From Alkalibacter rhizosphaerae (GTDB taxonomy: Bacteria; Bacillota; Clostridia; Eubacteriales; Alkalibacteraceae), in the NCBI RefSeq assembly GCF_017352215.1, contig NZ_CP071444.1, positions 1,426,001-1,490,000 on the forward strand: a DNA stretch of 64,000 bases. Direction: 5' to 3'. Positions 54,404 through 63,875 of this stretch are shown in pieces (within the stretch, counting starts at the first letter, position 1; each line of letters opens with the position of its first letter). The translations under genes and the position numbers were made by a program. The notes under the pieces were generated by a model that had not been told where the DNA came from, searched no databases, and saw only the letters and a list, made by a program, of their open reading frames with translations.

Positions 54404-55648
54404 ATGAAAAGAGAAACGTATAGTGAAGCCAAAGAGTGGACAGTAATCGGCAAATACCCTGGATTCAAAGGAATGGAAGATGTTCGATTGCGAACTGCAG
54501 AGGGAAAATATGTCTGTCCCGATACCGATCGATACTATCGGCCTATACCTGTTCGTGAAAACTTCAAGATGTTCTTTCGTGGGGAAACACCGTATTGGAT
54601 ACCTAATATTGGGTGGTTTTTCTGCGACATACAGGAGTTCCGCCCTCGTCAAGGACAAGATAATGTGGCGCATCATCAGTGTCTGGATGGTGGTCCCCAC
54701 ATTGATTATTCCACATTCCCCAAAGTGACTAAAGGGTGGTTGGAACTACCTCAGGAATGGGAGACCGTTTCCTGCGGAGCCACGGTTCGTCCAGGGAATC
54801 CGTTGGTGGAAGATATGAACGATTGGGAAACAATCGTACAATGGCCTGACATCGATATGATCGATTATGAGACCATGAAAGAGATGAACAAAGAGTATCT
54901 GGGAAGTGACAGGGCCAATCAATTGGGTATTCAACTAGGACTATGGGAACGCATGATGGCCATGATGGATGCTTCCAACGCTGCCATTGCACTGATGGAT
55001 GAGGATCAGGAGGAGGCAGTGAAAGCCTTCTTGGACAAATTGTCTGACATGTATTGTGACTATATCTCACGTGTAGCGGAAGTCGTTAGAATCGACTGCG
55101 TGATGCTACATGACGACTGGGGGACACATACTGGTCCATTCTTTTCCTTGGATACGGCGATGAAGTTCTTTGTTGCGCCAATGAAAAAAATCGTAGACCA
55201 TTGCCATAGTATGGGCATTATCTTTGAACATCACTGCTGTGGGAAAGCAGAAATGCTTGTACCCGCCATGGTTGCAACAGGAAGCGATTTTTGGTTTCCA
55301 CAGCCTGCAATCAATGATGTGGACATGCTGATCGAAAAATATAAGGATGAACATCTCACCTTCGCAGTAGGGAATCCGATCTTGCCCAAGGGTTCCTCAG
55401 TAGAAGAAATTCATAAGATCGCAAAGGATTTTGTCGACAAATACGCGGACAAGAGAATTCTGTTTTGCTCGGATTCCGGCAAAGCTCAAATCCCAAATCA
55501 TGACACATCTTTGTGGCCGATTTTTCGTGATGCGGTATATGAACATAGTCGAAAGGCATACCAAGGGGCACCAGTACCGGAAGATATGGAAAAAATGGTC
55601 TTGGAGCACCAGCTGCAATATCAAGATCTTTTCAGCGATATAGCTTAA
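54404..55648 (+). CDS. URO-D superfamily methyltransferase-like protein (HDDWG, HCC)
   Basis: A 414-residue paralogue of the protein at 41336, with HDDWGTH at 236-242 and HHCCGKAE at 276-283, where His277-x-Cys279 matches the zinc-type H-x-C. Shared N-terminal blocks are RPIPVRENFKMFFRGETPYWIP, NVAHHQCLDGGPHIDYSTFPKV and WERMMAMMDASNAAIALMDEDQ. AAGGAGGAGG lies before ATG 54404; the frame from 54359 is not used. It is a single-gene unit under the TTAGAT operator. It lacks its own transporter, and probably uses the carrier(s) of the divergent operon. Confidence 0.88.
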   Translation: MKRETYSEAKEWTVIGKYPGFKGMEDVRLRTAEGKYVCPDTDRYYRPIPVRENFKMFFRGETPYWIPNIGWFFCDIQEFRPRQGQDNVAHHQCLDGGPHIDYSTFPKVTKGWLELPQEWETVSCGATVRPGNPLVEDMNDWETIVQWPDIDMIDYETMKEMNKEYLGSDRANQLGIQLGLWERMMAMMDASNAAIALMDEDQEEAVKAFLDKLSDMYCDYISRVAEVVRIDCVMLHDDWGTHTGPFFSLDTAMKFFVAPMKKIVDHCHSMGIIFEHHCCGKAEMLVPAMVATGSDFWFPQPAINDVDMLIEKYKDEHLTFAVGNPILPKGSSVEEIHKIAKDFVDKYADKRILFCSDSGKAQIPNHDTSLWPIFRDAVYEHSRKAYQGAPVPEDMEKMVLEHQLQYQDLFSDIA

Positions 55649-55692
55649 CGAAATCTGAAAAACTAAATAACAAAGCTATGTTTTGGCTGCCC

Positions 55693-55734
55693 AAGAGACT
55701 CTACGTGATCTTATGATCATTTGGGGTCTCTTTT
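55693..55734 (+). terminator. Terminator of the URO-D gene 54404
   Basis: Arms 55693-55710 and 55715-55732 (AAGAGACTCTACGTGATC with GATCATTTGGGGTCTCTT, loop TTAT, some G-T pairs), 45 bases after the stop. Confidence 0.8.
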
Positions 55735-55752
55735 CTTCGTGGATTCATATCC

Positions 55753-58656
55753 TTAATCACTAAGAGGATCAGCCGGCTTGTTGACCCTGCTGAAAGCAAA
55801 AACCGGATCCACATCATACACGTAGGCATCAGGGTTCAGGTTGCTCGTCCCTGTGACTCCCTGATCTTTGGCTGCTGTTGCCACATCCGGAACGTGATAG
55901 GTAGCTGTGATATTCAATACGCATTCGCCGGATTCCCCCCAATAGTAATCTTTCCAAACGGGCAGGTCCGTGTTGTCTGGTTTTAGATGCACTCGAATGA
56001 AGGTGGATCCATTCGGCGCCAGGGATGGTATGGGCAAACTGACATAGCGATAGATCTTGAAGTGGGGTTTTCCCACCGGGTAGTAGGAGATGGTCAAGGT
56101 GCCGGAAGGACTCCACTCATCGTGGGGATTTCGGATGTTCACATCCACCCAGGCCGGTCGATACATGGCTTCCTGGGCCGGTTTCAAATAATCCACGTCC
56201 AGGGGATTGACATGATCCACCGTTGCGACTTTCTTCAACTGGGCTTTCGTTTCATCGATTATTTCATTGCGAACCTGATTGGGTATCTCTTCCGGAGGGA
56301 TGCCCATGGAGCGAGCGGCTTCCTGCAATGTCACGGTTACGCTGTAATCCAGACCCGCATCTGCCAATTCCGCAAAATTCGGCAAGCTGGGCGGCAATCC
56401 CACCGAAACCAGACCGTAATCGATGAGGGAACGGACGGCAGTTCGGATATAGCCTTGGACAGTGCTGCCTAAAAAGGCGAAACGGTCCGCGATCAAATTT
56501 GCCATGGAATTCTTCAACCCATTATAGTTTTGCTGGATGCTGGCATAGATCTGATCCAAGAGGGTGAAAAATTCACTCCACATCGCATCCCAGTCGCTTT
56601 GAGTAATGGTCAAGCGGAACCAAGCCCCGGGTGGCAGCATCCGGTCTACGATGGTCTGATATTCTTCTCGGGTAGTATTCGGATACAGGTTCATGTGAAC
56701 AGGGTAAGGAAACAGAAAATCCCCGGTCACATGATTTTTAATGTAGAAACCGATCTCTTCCGCCTGGATGGGTCGGGTCACTTCGAAGTATTCCTCATGA
56801 TTTTCCAACGGCCACCGGGCAGGATAATAGCGCCAGAATTCCGTTATAGGGACGTAGGATTTGACGGTCACTTCTTCCGTTGGTTGATTTTCAAAGGCAA
56901 ACAGGCTCAACAGGTAGCGGTCCTTGTCTCCGGTATAGTGGATCAGATGGGTTTTTGAGACCAGGGGCATTACCGTACCGGCTCCTTCTCCAGGCACATA
57001 GCAGACGGCCCGCATATAGTAGGTGATGGTGTCCGTGCCCAGTTCTGCTTTAGGCGGAGCAAACTCCGTAAAAGAAACCGGATAATACCGTGTTTTGGTC
57101 GTATAAGAAAGTCCGGAGGCATTTGATCGGTAAACCAATCCCGCTGGATTCTGGAAATCAGTAATGCTTTGCTGCTTATAAGGGACGGTGGAGACCTGCA
57201 AATCGATCTCTACGGATTCGATGGGGATCTCTTCAAGCAAGAAGCTCCAATCCCGTTCTCCCGCAGCGTAGATGAAAAACCCTTGGTCCGGAATTTCTTT
57301 ATAGGCGCCTGCTTCAAATCCCGGCGTCGTTTTTATGGATAGTTTCGGTCCCAGCAGTGCAGGCGTCAGATTGCTTGCCCCAAAAGCAGCCTGCTCAAAA
57401 ATGGGTTTTCCGTATATGACCTGAAATTCAGACCGAGTCGCTCCGACCATTTGATCCTGTTCATCCAGCACAATGGCTCGCACATACAATTCTCGTTGGA
57501 CCTGTTCCAGAAGGACCAAATCCCTAATCGTCTCAAATGCCGCACCCTGGTTGATCAGTTCCTGACCGTTTTCTTCCATCTTAAAACGGTTCATGATGGC
57601 GTTGAAATCGATTGGAAATTCTGTCACGTTGCCGTCCAGAGATCCCCAAGCCAAAAGCCCTGGTGTTTCACTCCAGTTTGCATCACTTCCGCAAGGAAAG
57701 GGAACGCGGGATATTTGCCAAATCACCCGACTGGCCTTGGTTATATTGTGCTGCAAGGTAAACCAGCGGGTGGCGTCTTCGTCTTCATGGATAAAAATAT
57801 TGTTGTCTTCGGTGTAGGAGGAAGGGGGATACACTTTCGCCAGCTCCGGTTCTGGTTCCGGTTCTACTTGTGGTTCAATAGGAGTGATCGGCGGTTTTTC
57901 CGGAAGAGGCTCCGGATCTTGGGGTATGGGTGCTGGTGGCTTCGGAGGCGTCGGAAGGGTCGGAAGCACCACTTGAAAGATGGGAGAATGGTTGTAACCC
58001 AGCAAGGCAGTACCCACCCAGGCATTGACGCGAAAAACACAGTTTTTGGAGGGACTAAAGGGGACCTTCAGTTGATAGGAGTTCTCATTGGCAATGCCTA
58101 TGGCGATCTCTTGGTAGGTGGAACCTCCGTCACTGCTGAAAAGAATGTCAACTGTAATCTCCCGTCCGGAATCGATGGTCCAGCGAAGTTCGAAGTTGGT
58201 GCCGACGGTGAGCGTACTTCCGGACTCCGGATTAAGAACCTGTATTATGGAAGATGGAGGATCGATGGGAATAGGCTGTATGGGTTGTATGGGTTTGATC
58301 AGAGATATGGGCTTGATGAACGTTGCTTTGGTGATGTTGGATGATTGAGTGGATGAGGGGATCAAACGGGCCTCGGCCACGCCTTCCTGGGGTCTACCTG
58401 GACCGTTGGCAATATAGAGTTCTGCACCTTGGGAACATTCCGTGTCGGGCAAACGGTCTTGTGCATAGCTGCCCGGATCCAGAGTATCGATATCTTGGAT
58501 CTCTCCGCGGAAATCCTGCTGCCCAGCCATTTCTTCCGAGTCGACTAGGGAATTTTTGCCGCACTGATTAAAGGAGATCAACAAGATGATCACAGCAATG
58601 AGTAAAATGGAGACCATGATCCACAGGCGCTTCGAATTTGCTTTGATCGGAGCCAA
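55753..58656 (-). CDS. Large membrane-anchored extracytoplasmic protein
   Basis: A 967-residue protein with a single N-terminal membrane helix (WIMVSILLIAVIILLISF, about residues 12-29) and a long outside part. A Ser/Thr/Pro spacer (KPIQPIQPIPIDPP) is followed by an Ig-like beta-domain (LNPESGSTLTVGTNFELRWTIDSGREITVDILFSSDGG), a second Pro-Glu linker (LPTPPKPPAPIPQDPEPLP and EPQVEPEPEPELAKV) and a large unassigned C-terminal region. TTG 58656 is 9 bases from AAGGAGG and is preferred to TTG 58665, which abuts it. No enzyme motif seen; a cell-surface or wall-associated role is inferred. Confidence 0.8.
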   Translation of the reverse strand: MAPIKANSKRLWIMVSILLIAVIILLISFNQCGKNSLVDSEEMAGQQDFRGEIQDIDTLDPGSYAQDRLPDTECSQGAELYIANGPGRPQEGVAEARLIPSSTQSSNITKATFIKPISLIKPIQPIQPIPIDPPSSIIQVLNPESGSTLTVGTNFELRWTIDSGREITVDILFSSDGGSTYQEIAIGIANENSYQLKVPFSPSKNCVFRVNAWVGTALLGYNHSPIFQVVLPTLPTPPKPPAPIPQDPEPLPEKPPITPIEPQVEPEPEPELAKVYPPSSYTEDNNIFIHEDEDATRWFTLQHNITKASRVIWQISRVPFPCGSDANWSETPGLLAWGSLDGNVTEFPIDFNAIMNRFKMEENGQELINQGAAFETIRDLVLLEQVQRELYVRAIVLDEQDQMVGATRSEFQVIYGKPIFEQAAFGASNLTPALLGPKLSIKTTPGFEAGAYKEIPDQGFFIYAAGERDWSFLLEEIPIESVEIDLQVSTVPYKQQSITDFQNPAGLVYRSNASGLSYTTKTRYYPVSFTEFAPPKAELGTDTITYYMRAVCYVPGEGAGTVMPLVSKTHLIHYTGDKDRYLLSLFAFENQPTEEVTVKSYVPITEFWRYYPARWPLENHEEYFEVTRPIQAEEIGFYIKNHVTGDFLFPYPVHMNLYPNTTREEYQTIVDRMLPPGAWFRLTITQSDWDAMWSEFFTLLDQIYASIQQNYNGLKNSMANLIADRFAFLGSTVQGYIRTAVRSLIDYGLVSVGLPPSLPNFAELADAGLDYSVTVTLQEAARSMGIPPEEIPNQVRNEIIDETKAQLKKVATVDHVNPLDVDYLKPAQEAMYRPAWVDVNIRNPHDEWSPSGTLTISYYPVGKPHFKIYRYVSLPIPSLAPNGSTFIRVHLKPDNTDLPVWKDYYWGESGECVLNITATYHVPDVATAAKDQGVTGTSNLNPDAYVYDVDPVFAFSRVNKPADPLSD

Positions 58657-58839
58657 CTTGGCCAACCTCCTTAACTATCATGCCTATTTTTTACCATCAT
58701 TCACGATTTTCAATCACGGCAAGGGATATTATTTCGCTTGGCCAGGTAGAGGCCAACTTGTGAACAAACAAAACGATGCGCAAGATCGACTACTTTGCAC
58801 ATCGTTTTTCCTACATTTTGACTATAGTCTTCCAAAGCG

Positions 58840-60321
58840 TTATTGTTCCAGCTTCATCAAATGGAGACATACTCTCAGATAGAGTCTCACATCCGGGTCA
58901 TCCAAGTCCATATTCAATATTTTTTTTATTTTGTTCAATCGATAGGTCAAGCTGCTGCGGTGCAAGAACATTTCTTCCGACGTGCGGCTTATGTTCATTT
59001 CATTTCTCAAATAGGAATCCAGGGTTTCCATAAGATCGACATTGCTCTCCGTGTGATCCTTTAATGCGAGCAATTCCCTTGGATACAGGTATTCTGCGGG
59101 ATACGTTCCATCGTAGCGCGTGAGAACATATGAAAGAACATGATCATTGAATCGATAAATATATTTTTGATCGCTGCTCTGCCTACCGACATCCAGGGCA
59201 TAATTGGCTTGCTTTTTGTAAATGACCGTTTGATCGATGTCGGTAAAATCATTGCTTAATCCGGCGACATAATTCATTCTTTCCAAATATTCTTCCAACG
59301 AATTCAACAGATCTTCCGTCTCCTTTGAGCCGGCATCATATGACTTTATGATGCCGAAGATCTCTTTTTCATCGATGAGAGCAAAAATCCTTCCAAGAAA
59401 CAGCATGTTGAGGGAGGTGCACATGTACTCGATGGGCAGATAGTTTGTTGTCCGCAAGTTTTTCAGCTTGAAGCATACGAAGCATTCCCCTTCTTTTCTT
59501 TCCAGTTCCTTACTTTCTTCAAGGCTTAGAGGTATTCCTTTCAGCAGATTTTTCAACGCCGTTGTTCCCGGTGATTCGACAAAAGGCTTTTTCTGAATGT
59601 ATTTTGCGAACCCCTTTTGAAAATACACAAAGAAATGATTTGCCAAAGGGAAGTCGCTTTTTTTAAAGGGTCTATTTTGTTCCGAAACAGAGATGCAGCC
59701 CGCAAACTGACCGAATGGAAACAAGTTGTTGCAGTAGCATTGTTTTCCGTCTACCGTAACAGCAGAAAGATAGGGTTCTTTGATGACCCGTTCGAGCCTG
59801 CACGCATCCTTGATCATTTCGCTATCGATAAGGGAATTGTTTTCACCCTCCATCGTATTGGTGTAAAAGATGTTCAACATGCGTTCGTTGACGACTACAA
59901 TGGGATTTTCCAAGATCGTCGTTCCTATTTTCAAAATTTTTTTCATGTCGAAATGGTCATCATCTTCCAAGGCATCTCGGAGTTGATTGTCCCAATTGCT
60001 GAAGCGTTCGTATATTTTGTTGATCTCGTTGATCACATAAAAGAGGCTGAGTCCATTGGATATTAGGAGGATCTGACAGTTCTTGTCCACCCATCCTTGG
60101 GGCAGTCCCTTGCCCAGACAGACAAGAGCCATCTTTTCCGAGGGTGGATTTTTTGGGAGTGTTTCTGAACGAGCGATATATAGATGGTTGTCATCCACAT
60201 CACAGCCGGTCTCGTAGAGCATGGGAAAATCCAATACGAGATCTTCTTTTAACGGGCCGAAACGCTGTATGCTTATTGAGTTTGGTAGATAGTCACAGAT
60301 TATATCCAGATTAAGTTTCAT
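58840..60321 (-). CDS. PucR-family transcriptional regulator
   Basis: A 493-residue regulator ending in the PucR/CdaR helix-turn-helix (LMETLDSYLRNEMNISRTSEEMFLHRSSLTYRLNKIKKIL, about 440-480). The N-terminal half resembles a PucR ligand-sensing region and the middle a GGDEF-like CdaR domain. GGAGG lies 7 bases before the ATG at 60321. It is divergent from the V4R-like/GcvT-like/SDR operon, so it probably activates that operon in response to a substrate; that is inference from position. Confidence 0.88.
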   Translation of the reverse strand: MKLNLDIICDYLPNSISIQRFGPLKEDLVLDFPMLYETGCDVDDNHLYIARSETLPKNPPSEKMALVCLGKGLPQGWVDKNCQILLISNGLSLFYVINEINKIYERFSNWDNQLRDALEDDDHFDMKKILKIGTTILENPIVVVNERMLNIFYTNTMEGENNSLIDSEMIKDACRLERVIKEPYLSAVTVDGKQCYCNNLFPFGQFAGCISVSEQNRPFKKSDFPLANHFFVYFQKGFAKYIQKKPFVESPGTTALKNLLKGIPLSLEESKELERKEGECFVCFKLKNLRTTNYLPIEYMCTSLNMLFLGRIFALIDEKEIFGIIKSYDAGSKETEDLLNSLEEYLERMNYVAGLSNDFTDIDQTVIYKKQANYALDVGRQSSDQKYIYRFNDHVLSYVLTRYDGTYPAEYLYPRELLALKDHTESNVDLMETLDSYLRNEMNISRTSEEMFLHRSSLTYRLNKIKKILNMDLDDPDVRLYLRVCLHLMKLEQ

Positions 60322-60673
60322 AACTGGCCTCCATCAATGGCAAATAAAATCAAAAGGATGCTTCGACAAAAATCTCAACAAATAATTCTTGTACTATCTT
60401 ACTATTATATCATTTTCACTTCCCATAGTGACAGCGCTTTTCCATGACAGAAGGTCGGAACGGATCAAATGTTGTATATTTGTTCAAATTCAATCGTAAT
60501 ATTCCTGCATTTTGTCCAATACAAAAAATATCAAATGACAAAAACTGCTTTGGTAAAGGGGAAAACTGTTGAACTTGCTTGAGAAAGATCCTATTCTTTA
60601 CAGGATTTCATAATAATGAAGACATTGATAGAATCAATTTGTAGGAAAAATCAAAAGGCAAAGGAGAAGAACC
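60322..60673. other. Divergent intergenic region between pucR and the GcvT-like operon
   Basis: About 350 AT-rich bases without a gene. It should hold both promoters and the PucR site. I see no clear palindrome or consensus sigma-A pair, in contrast to the TetR-controlled modules, which fits activator-dependent control. Confidence 0.5.
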
Positions 60674-61912
60674 ATGAGTAAAAAAATCGATCAACGACTT
60701 CCTGGTGAAATCGGTAAAGGCGTTATGCCGGAATATGCTGCACTCCAGTCTCCGTGGGGAAAACTGATATCGTATCATGATGCACTCCATTATGTGAACC
60801 GTTACAATGGGGTGATCAGTGCCGCTGTCATGCAGGTCTTGCGGATCCTTGTTCCGGATTATGTGGAGCGATCAAAGGCCATGTGCAAGAACGCATACAA
60901 ACGTGTAAAAGACCCATTCTTGACGCCATATGGTGAAATGATGAAAGAAGACCTTAACGTCCACCCTTTTTTCAAGGGCAACTTCGCAGGAGGCCTGGTG
61001 GGAGACTATGGGGATGAATGTTTGCTCATGTGCGGTCGTGTAAATGATTTTGGCACATACCGGGTCGAAAAGGAGTTGGACGTCTGCTATTGGGATATCG
61101 TAGGCTCAGAACTAGGCCGTGCCACCATAGGATCGCTGTTAGGGAGTGCCGATGGACTGGCAACCTGGTTGGAGGATGGCCCCACACTTGATTATCACAT
61201 GGTGGAAGCAAAATGCTGCGGGGATCTGCACTGTCGCGTTGTTGCAGAAAGCCGTGAAAAATTTCCGATGCCTCCTCATGAGTCATGGGAATGCTATGGC
61301 CCCATCGCAACAGCAGATCAGATAAAAACGACACCGGAAGAAGAGTGTGAGAAGGAACCCATGTTTTTTAGAGAAGACTGCGGTTATACCTATGTCAGCG
61401 GTACTTGTATGGAAAATGACGCATCTGGTGCATATCCCTTGTCGTATCAATCCAATGCAGCAAGTTACATGTTGCCCACCATAGATGATTTGATCGAAGA
61501 GGGTTTGATGGAAGAAAAATTTGTCGATCATGTCATCAAGTGTGTATGTGAAGCTGCCGGCAAATCTGCGTTTGGAGAATTCTATGCCAAAGAGGGGTTG
61601 CGCAATTGGCTTGGAGCACCCAAAGACATGGATGACGGTCGCCTTATGGGAGCCCATATTGAAATTTACCTGCAAAGCATGCTCTCGGAGTATAGGGTGG
61701 AAGCCTTCAACAAGGACGAGGTCATTTATGTCATCGATCGTACAAACTTGATTTTTGCAGGCCCAAAATATGTCGATGCGCTGATTTCTACATGGTATGG
61801 AATGACAAAAACCCTTGTCAATGCACAGTGGTCGTTGTGGGAAGAACCAGAAGGCGTGGATGAGGATCAGCTGCGCATCAAAATTGCAAAAAAAGCGGAC
61901 AAATATTGTTGA
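60674..61912 (+). CDS. Cysteine-rich V4R/ATC-hydrolase-like protein
   Basis: A 412-residue soluble protein that I cannot assign firmly. The segment CCGDLHCRVV (about residues 180-189) within DYHMVEAKCCGDLHCRVVAE resembles the CxxGDxxCxF signature of V4R and ATC-hydrolase-like domains. A second Cys cluster follows (CYGPIATADQIKTTPEEECEKE, then EDCGYTYVSGTC). AAAGGAGAAGAACC precedes the ATG. It is the first gene of an operon with a GcvT-like methyltransferase and an SDR, and may be a substrate- or cofactor-binding partner. Confidence 0.55.
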   Translation: MSKKIDQRLPGEIGKGVMPEYAALQSPWGKLISYHDALHYVNRYNGVISAAVMQVLRILVPDYVERSKAMCKNAYKRVKDPFLTPYGEMMKEDLNVHPFFKGNFAGGLVGDYGDECLLMCGRVNDFGTYRVEKELDVCYWDIVGSELGRATIGSLLGSADGLATWLEDGPTLDYHMVEAKCCGDLHCRVVAESREKFPMPPHESWECYGPIATADQIKTTPEEECEKEPMFFREDCGYTYVSGTCMENDASGAYPLSYQSNAASYMLPTIDDLIEEGLMEEKFVDHVIKCVCEAAGKSAFGEFYAKEGLRNWLGAPKDMDDGRLMGAHIEIYLQSMLSEYRVEAFNKDEVIYVIDRTNLIFAGPKYVDALISTWYGMTKTLVNAQWSLWEEPEGVDEDQLRIKIAKKADKYC

Positions 61913-61946
61913 TGATTGGATCGGATTAGAAAGGAGCATACCGCGG

Positions 61947-62963
61947 ATGAATAAGAACGTATACAAAAATGATGAAATGAAACGTCGGGAACACATGGCT
62001 GTTCGAAAGAGCGTAGGTTGGTATTTCTGGACACACCAACTCTTGCAAGTCAAGGGAGAAGAGGCCACTGCGTTTTTGGACTTGATCTTCCCCAACTCCA
62101 TCGCAAATCTCAAAGTGGGTAGCGCCCGCTATACGACCATGCTCAACGAGAAGGCAGAAATTATCGATGACGTGATCGTATTTCGGATGGAGGATCAAAA
62201 ATACTGGATCTCTACCCTGTTTATCAACAAATTGACGGATTGGCTGTCCAACTTTAAAAAGGCTTTTGCTGTAAAATATTCAGATATTTCGGAGAATTAC
62301 CAGATGTTTGCAGTGCAAGGTCCCCGTTCTAAAGATCTCATCAATGCCATTGTTGAGAACAATGTGGACGATCAGAAATTTTTTACCATCAGAGACAATA
62401 AAATCGATGGAATCGATGTGAAAATCAACCGGGGTGGTTTCACCGGAGAGAAGTTTGGTTACGAGATATATGTTTTGCCGGAGGACATGGCCATCATTGA
62501 AGAAAAATTAAGAAAAGAAGGGGAAGCGTTCGATGCGGTGGAAGTAACGGACGTTCAGATCATGGCTTGGTCCCTGCCTACTGAAGCCGGATTTTATTAT
62601 ATGAGAAATCTGATGCATACCAATCCTCTGGAAGTTGGCTTGGATGAAGGGATCAACTGGAATAAAGAGTTTGTCGGTAAAGAAGCCCTTCTTCAAATCA
62701 AAGAAAAGGGCCCGACCCGTGAAATGGTTGGGTTTACCCTTGACGAAGATGATGTTCGCATCAATGCCATGGATCTTGGCGGACCAGGAACACCGGTCAT
62801 GCTCAATGGAGAAGAGATCGGTCGTGTATCCAAGTTCACGTACAGTTTTGTGTTAGAGAAAAACATCGGATATATACTCTGCATGAAAAACACAGTAAAG
62901 CCAGGTGATCATGTCGCCATAAAAACCTATGATGCGGTCATTACAGAAAAAGTATTCATCTGA
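61947..62963 (+). CDS. GcvT/LigM-like folate-dependent methyltransferase homologue
   Basis: A 338-residue protein with the aminomethyltransferase fold. Visible are an N-terminal WYFWTHQLLQVKGEEATAFLDLIFPNSIANLKVGSARYTTMLNEKAEIIDDVIVFRM (compare the H-x-G/D-ligand strands of GcvT), FAVQGPRSKDLI, the typical RGGFTGEKFGYEIYV loop and a C-terminal GcvT_C barrel (GKEALLQIKEKGPTREMVGFTL). ATG 61947 has AAGGAG upstream. There are no gcvH/gcvP genes nearby, so this is not a glycine-cleavage protein; it could demethylate a methoxy, betaine or sulfonio substrate with tetrahydrofolate as acceptor, as LigM and DmdA do. Confidence 0.8.
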   Translation: MNKNVYKNDEMKRREHMAVRKSVGWYFWTHQLLQVKGEEATAFLDLIFPNSIANLKVGSARYTTMLNEKAEIIDDVIVFRMEDQKYWISTLFINKLTDWLSNFKKAFAVKYSDISENYQMFAVQGPRSKDLINAIVENNVDDQKFFTIRDNKIDGIDVKINRGGFTGEKFGYEIYVLPEDMAIIEEKLRKEGEAFDAVEVTDVQIMAWSLPTEAGFYYMRNLMHTNPLEVGLDEGINWNKEFVGKEALLQIKEKGPTREMVGFTLDEDDVRINAMDLGGPGTPVMLNGEEIGRVSKFTYSFVLEKNIGYILCMKNTVKPGDHVAIKTYDAVITEKVFI

Positions 62964-63006
62964 GAGAGAAAGTTTTGAGAGAGTTGCATATTCATAAAGG
63001 AGATGT

Positions 63007-63831
63007 ATGGTTATGAGTTTCAATCGATTCATTGATAAGATCGTGCTTGTCATTGGCGCAGGTGCTGGAATGGGAAAGGCAACGGCCATGTCATTTTTAG
63101 CCGAAGGTGCCCAAGTCATAGGCCTCGACATGTTCGAAGATCGCCTTGAAGCCCTCGTTGATGAGACCAAAGATCTAGGAGGTACCCTTGATACATACGT
63201 TGGGGATATTACCGACATGAAAACAATAGACGGAGTAGTCGATTTTATACAAAAAAAGTATGGAACATTGGACATTCTTGCCCATGTAGCAGGCATTATG
63301 GACTTTATGTTGCCGCCGGACATGTTGACGGATGACATTTGGGATCGGGTCATGGATGTCAATGTAAAGGCACAATGGCGAATGGCAAAGGCGGCAATGC
63401 CCCTTATGAAAAATCACGAAGGAAACGGAGCTTGCGTGACCATTGTTTCTTCCCTGGGCGGTTATGTAGGATCTTCTTCAGGGTCAGCTTATATAACATC
63501 CAAACATGGGGTGGAAGGGCTCATGAAAAATCTTTCCTTTTCTTATAGAGACAACAAAGTTCGTTTTAATTGCGTTGCTCCAGGGGCTATAGCTACAGAA
63601 ATCATGGAGACGACCCTACGAATATTCCCGGAATATGAAGAGAAATGGGAATCGGGGATGTGTTCTGAAGGAATGGAGTTTTATTTGTTGAACGGCATCG
63701 GTCTTGTCAGACCTGTAGAGCTGGGAGAGGCACAGGATGTTGCAGATGCAATTTTATTCCTCTCTTCCGATCAGGCAAAATTTATAAACGGAGCAAGTCT
63801 TGTTGTCGACGGTGGTTGGTATAGCGCATGA
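63007..63831 (+). CDS. Short-chain dehydrogenase/reductase
   Basis: A 274-residue classical SDR. The cofactor motif is VIGAGAGMGKATA, NAG-equivalent HVAGIM (about 96-101), catalytic Ser in VSSLGGYVGSSSGSA and Tyr-x3-Lys in AYITSKHGVEGL. The C-terminus reads FINGASLVVDGGWYSA, typical. AGGAG lies 4 bases before ATG 63007 and 10 before ATG 63013; either could be used. It starts 43 bases after the GcvT-like gene, so the two act together, perhaps oxidising or reducing the demethylated product. Confidence 0.93.
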   Translation: MVMSFNRFIDKIVLVIGAGAGMGKATAMSFLAEGAQVIGLDMFEDRLEALVDETKDLGGTLDTYVGDITDMKTIDGVVDFIQKKYGTLDILAHVAGIMDFMLPPDMLTDDIWDRVMDVNVKAQWRMAKAAMPLMKNHEGNGACVTIVSSLGGYVGSSSGSAYITSKHGVEGLMKNLSFSYRDNKVRFNCVAPGAIATEIMETTLRIFPEYEEKWESGMCSEGMEFYLLNGIGLVRPVELGEAQDVADAILFLSSDQAKFINGASLVVDGGWYSA

Positions 63832-63875
63832 AGAAATTAAAGCGAAGGCTTTAAAATAAAAAGGGAGGTACTCTC

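Noticed and set aside
37345-55648. Search for a corrinoid-binding protein (DxHxxG) or reductive activator within the URO-D island
   Set aside because: None of the genes carries such a motif, so a complete O-demethylase operon could not be claimed.
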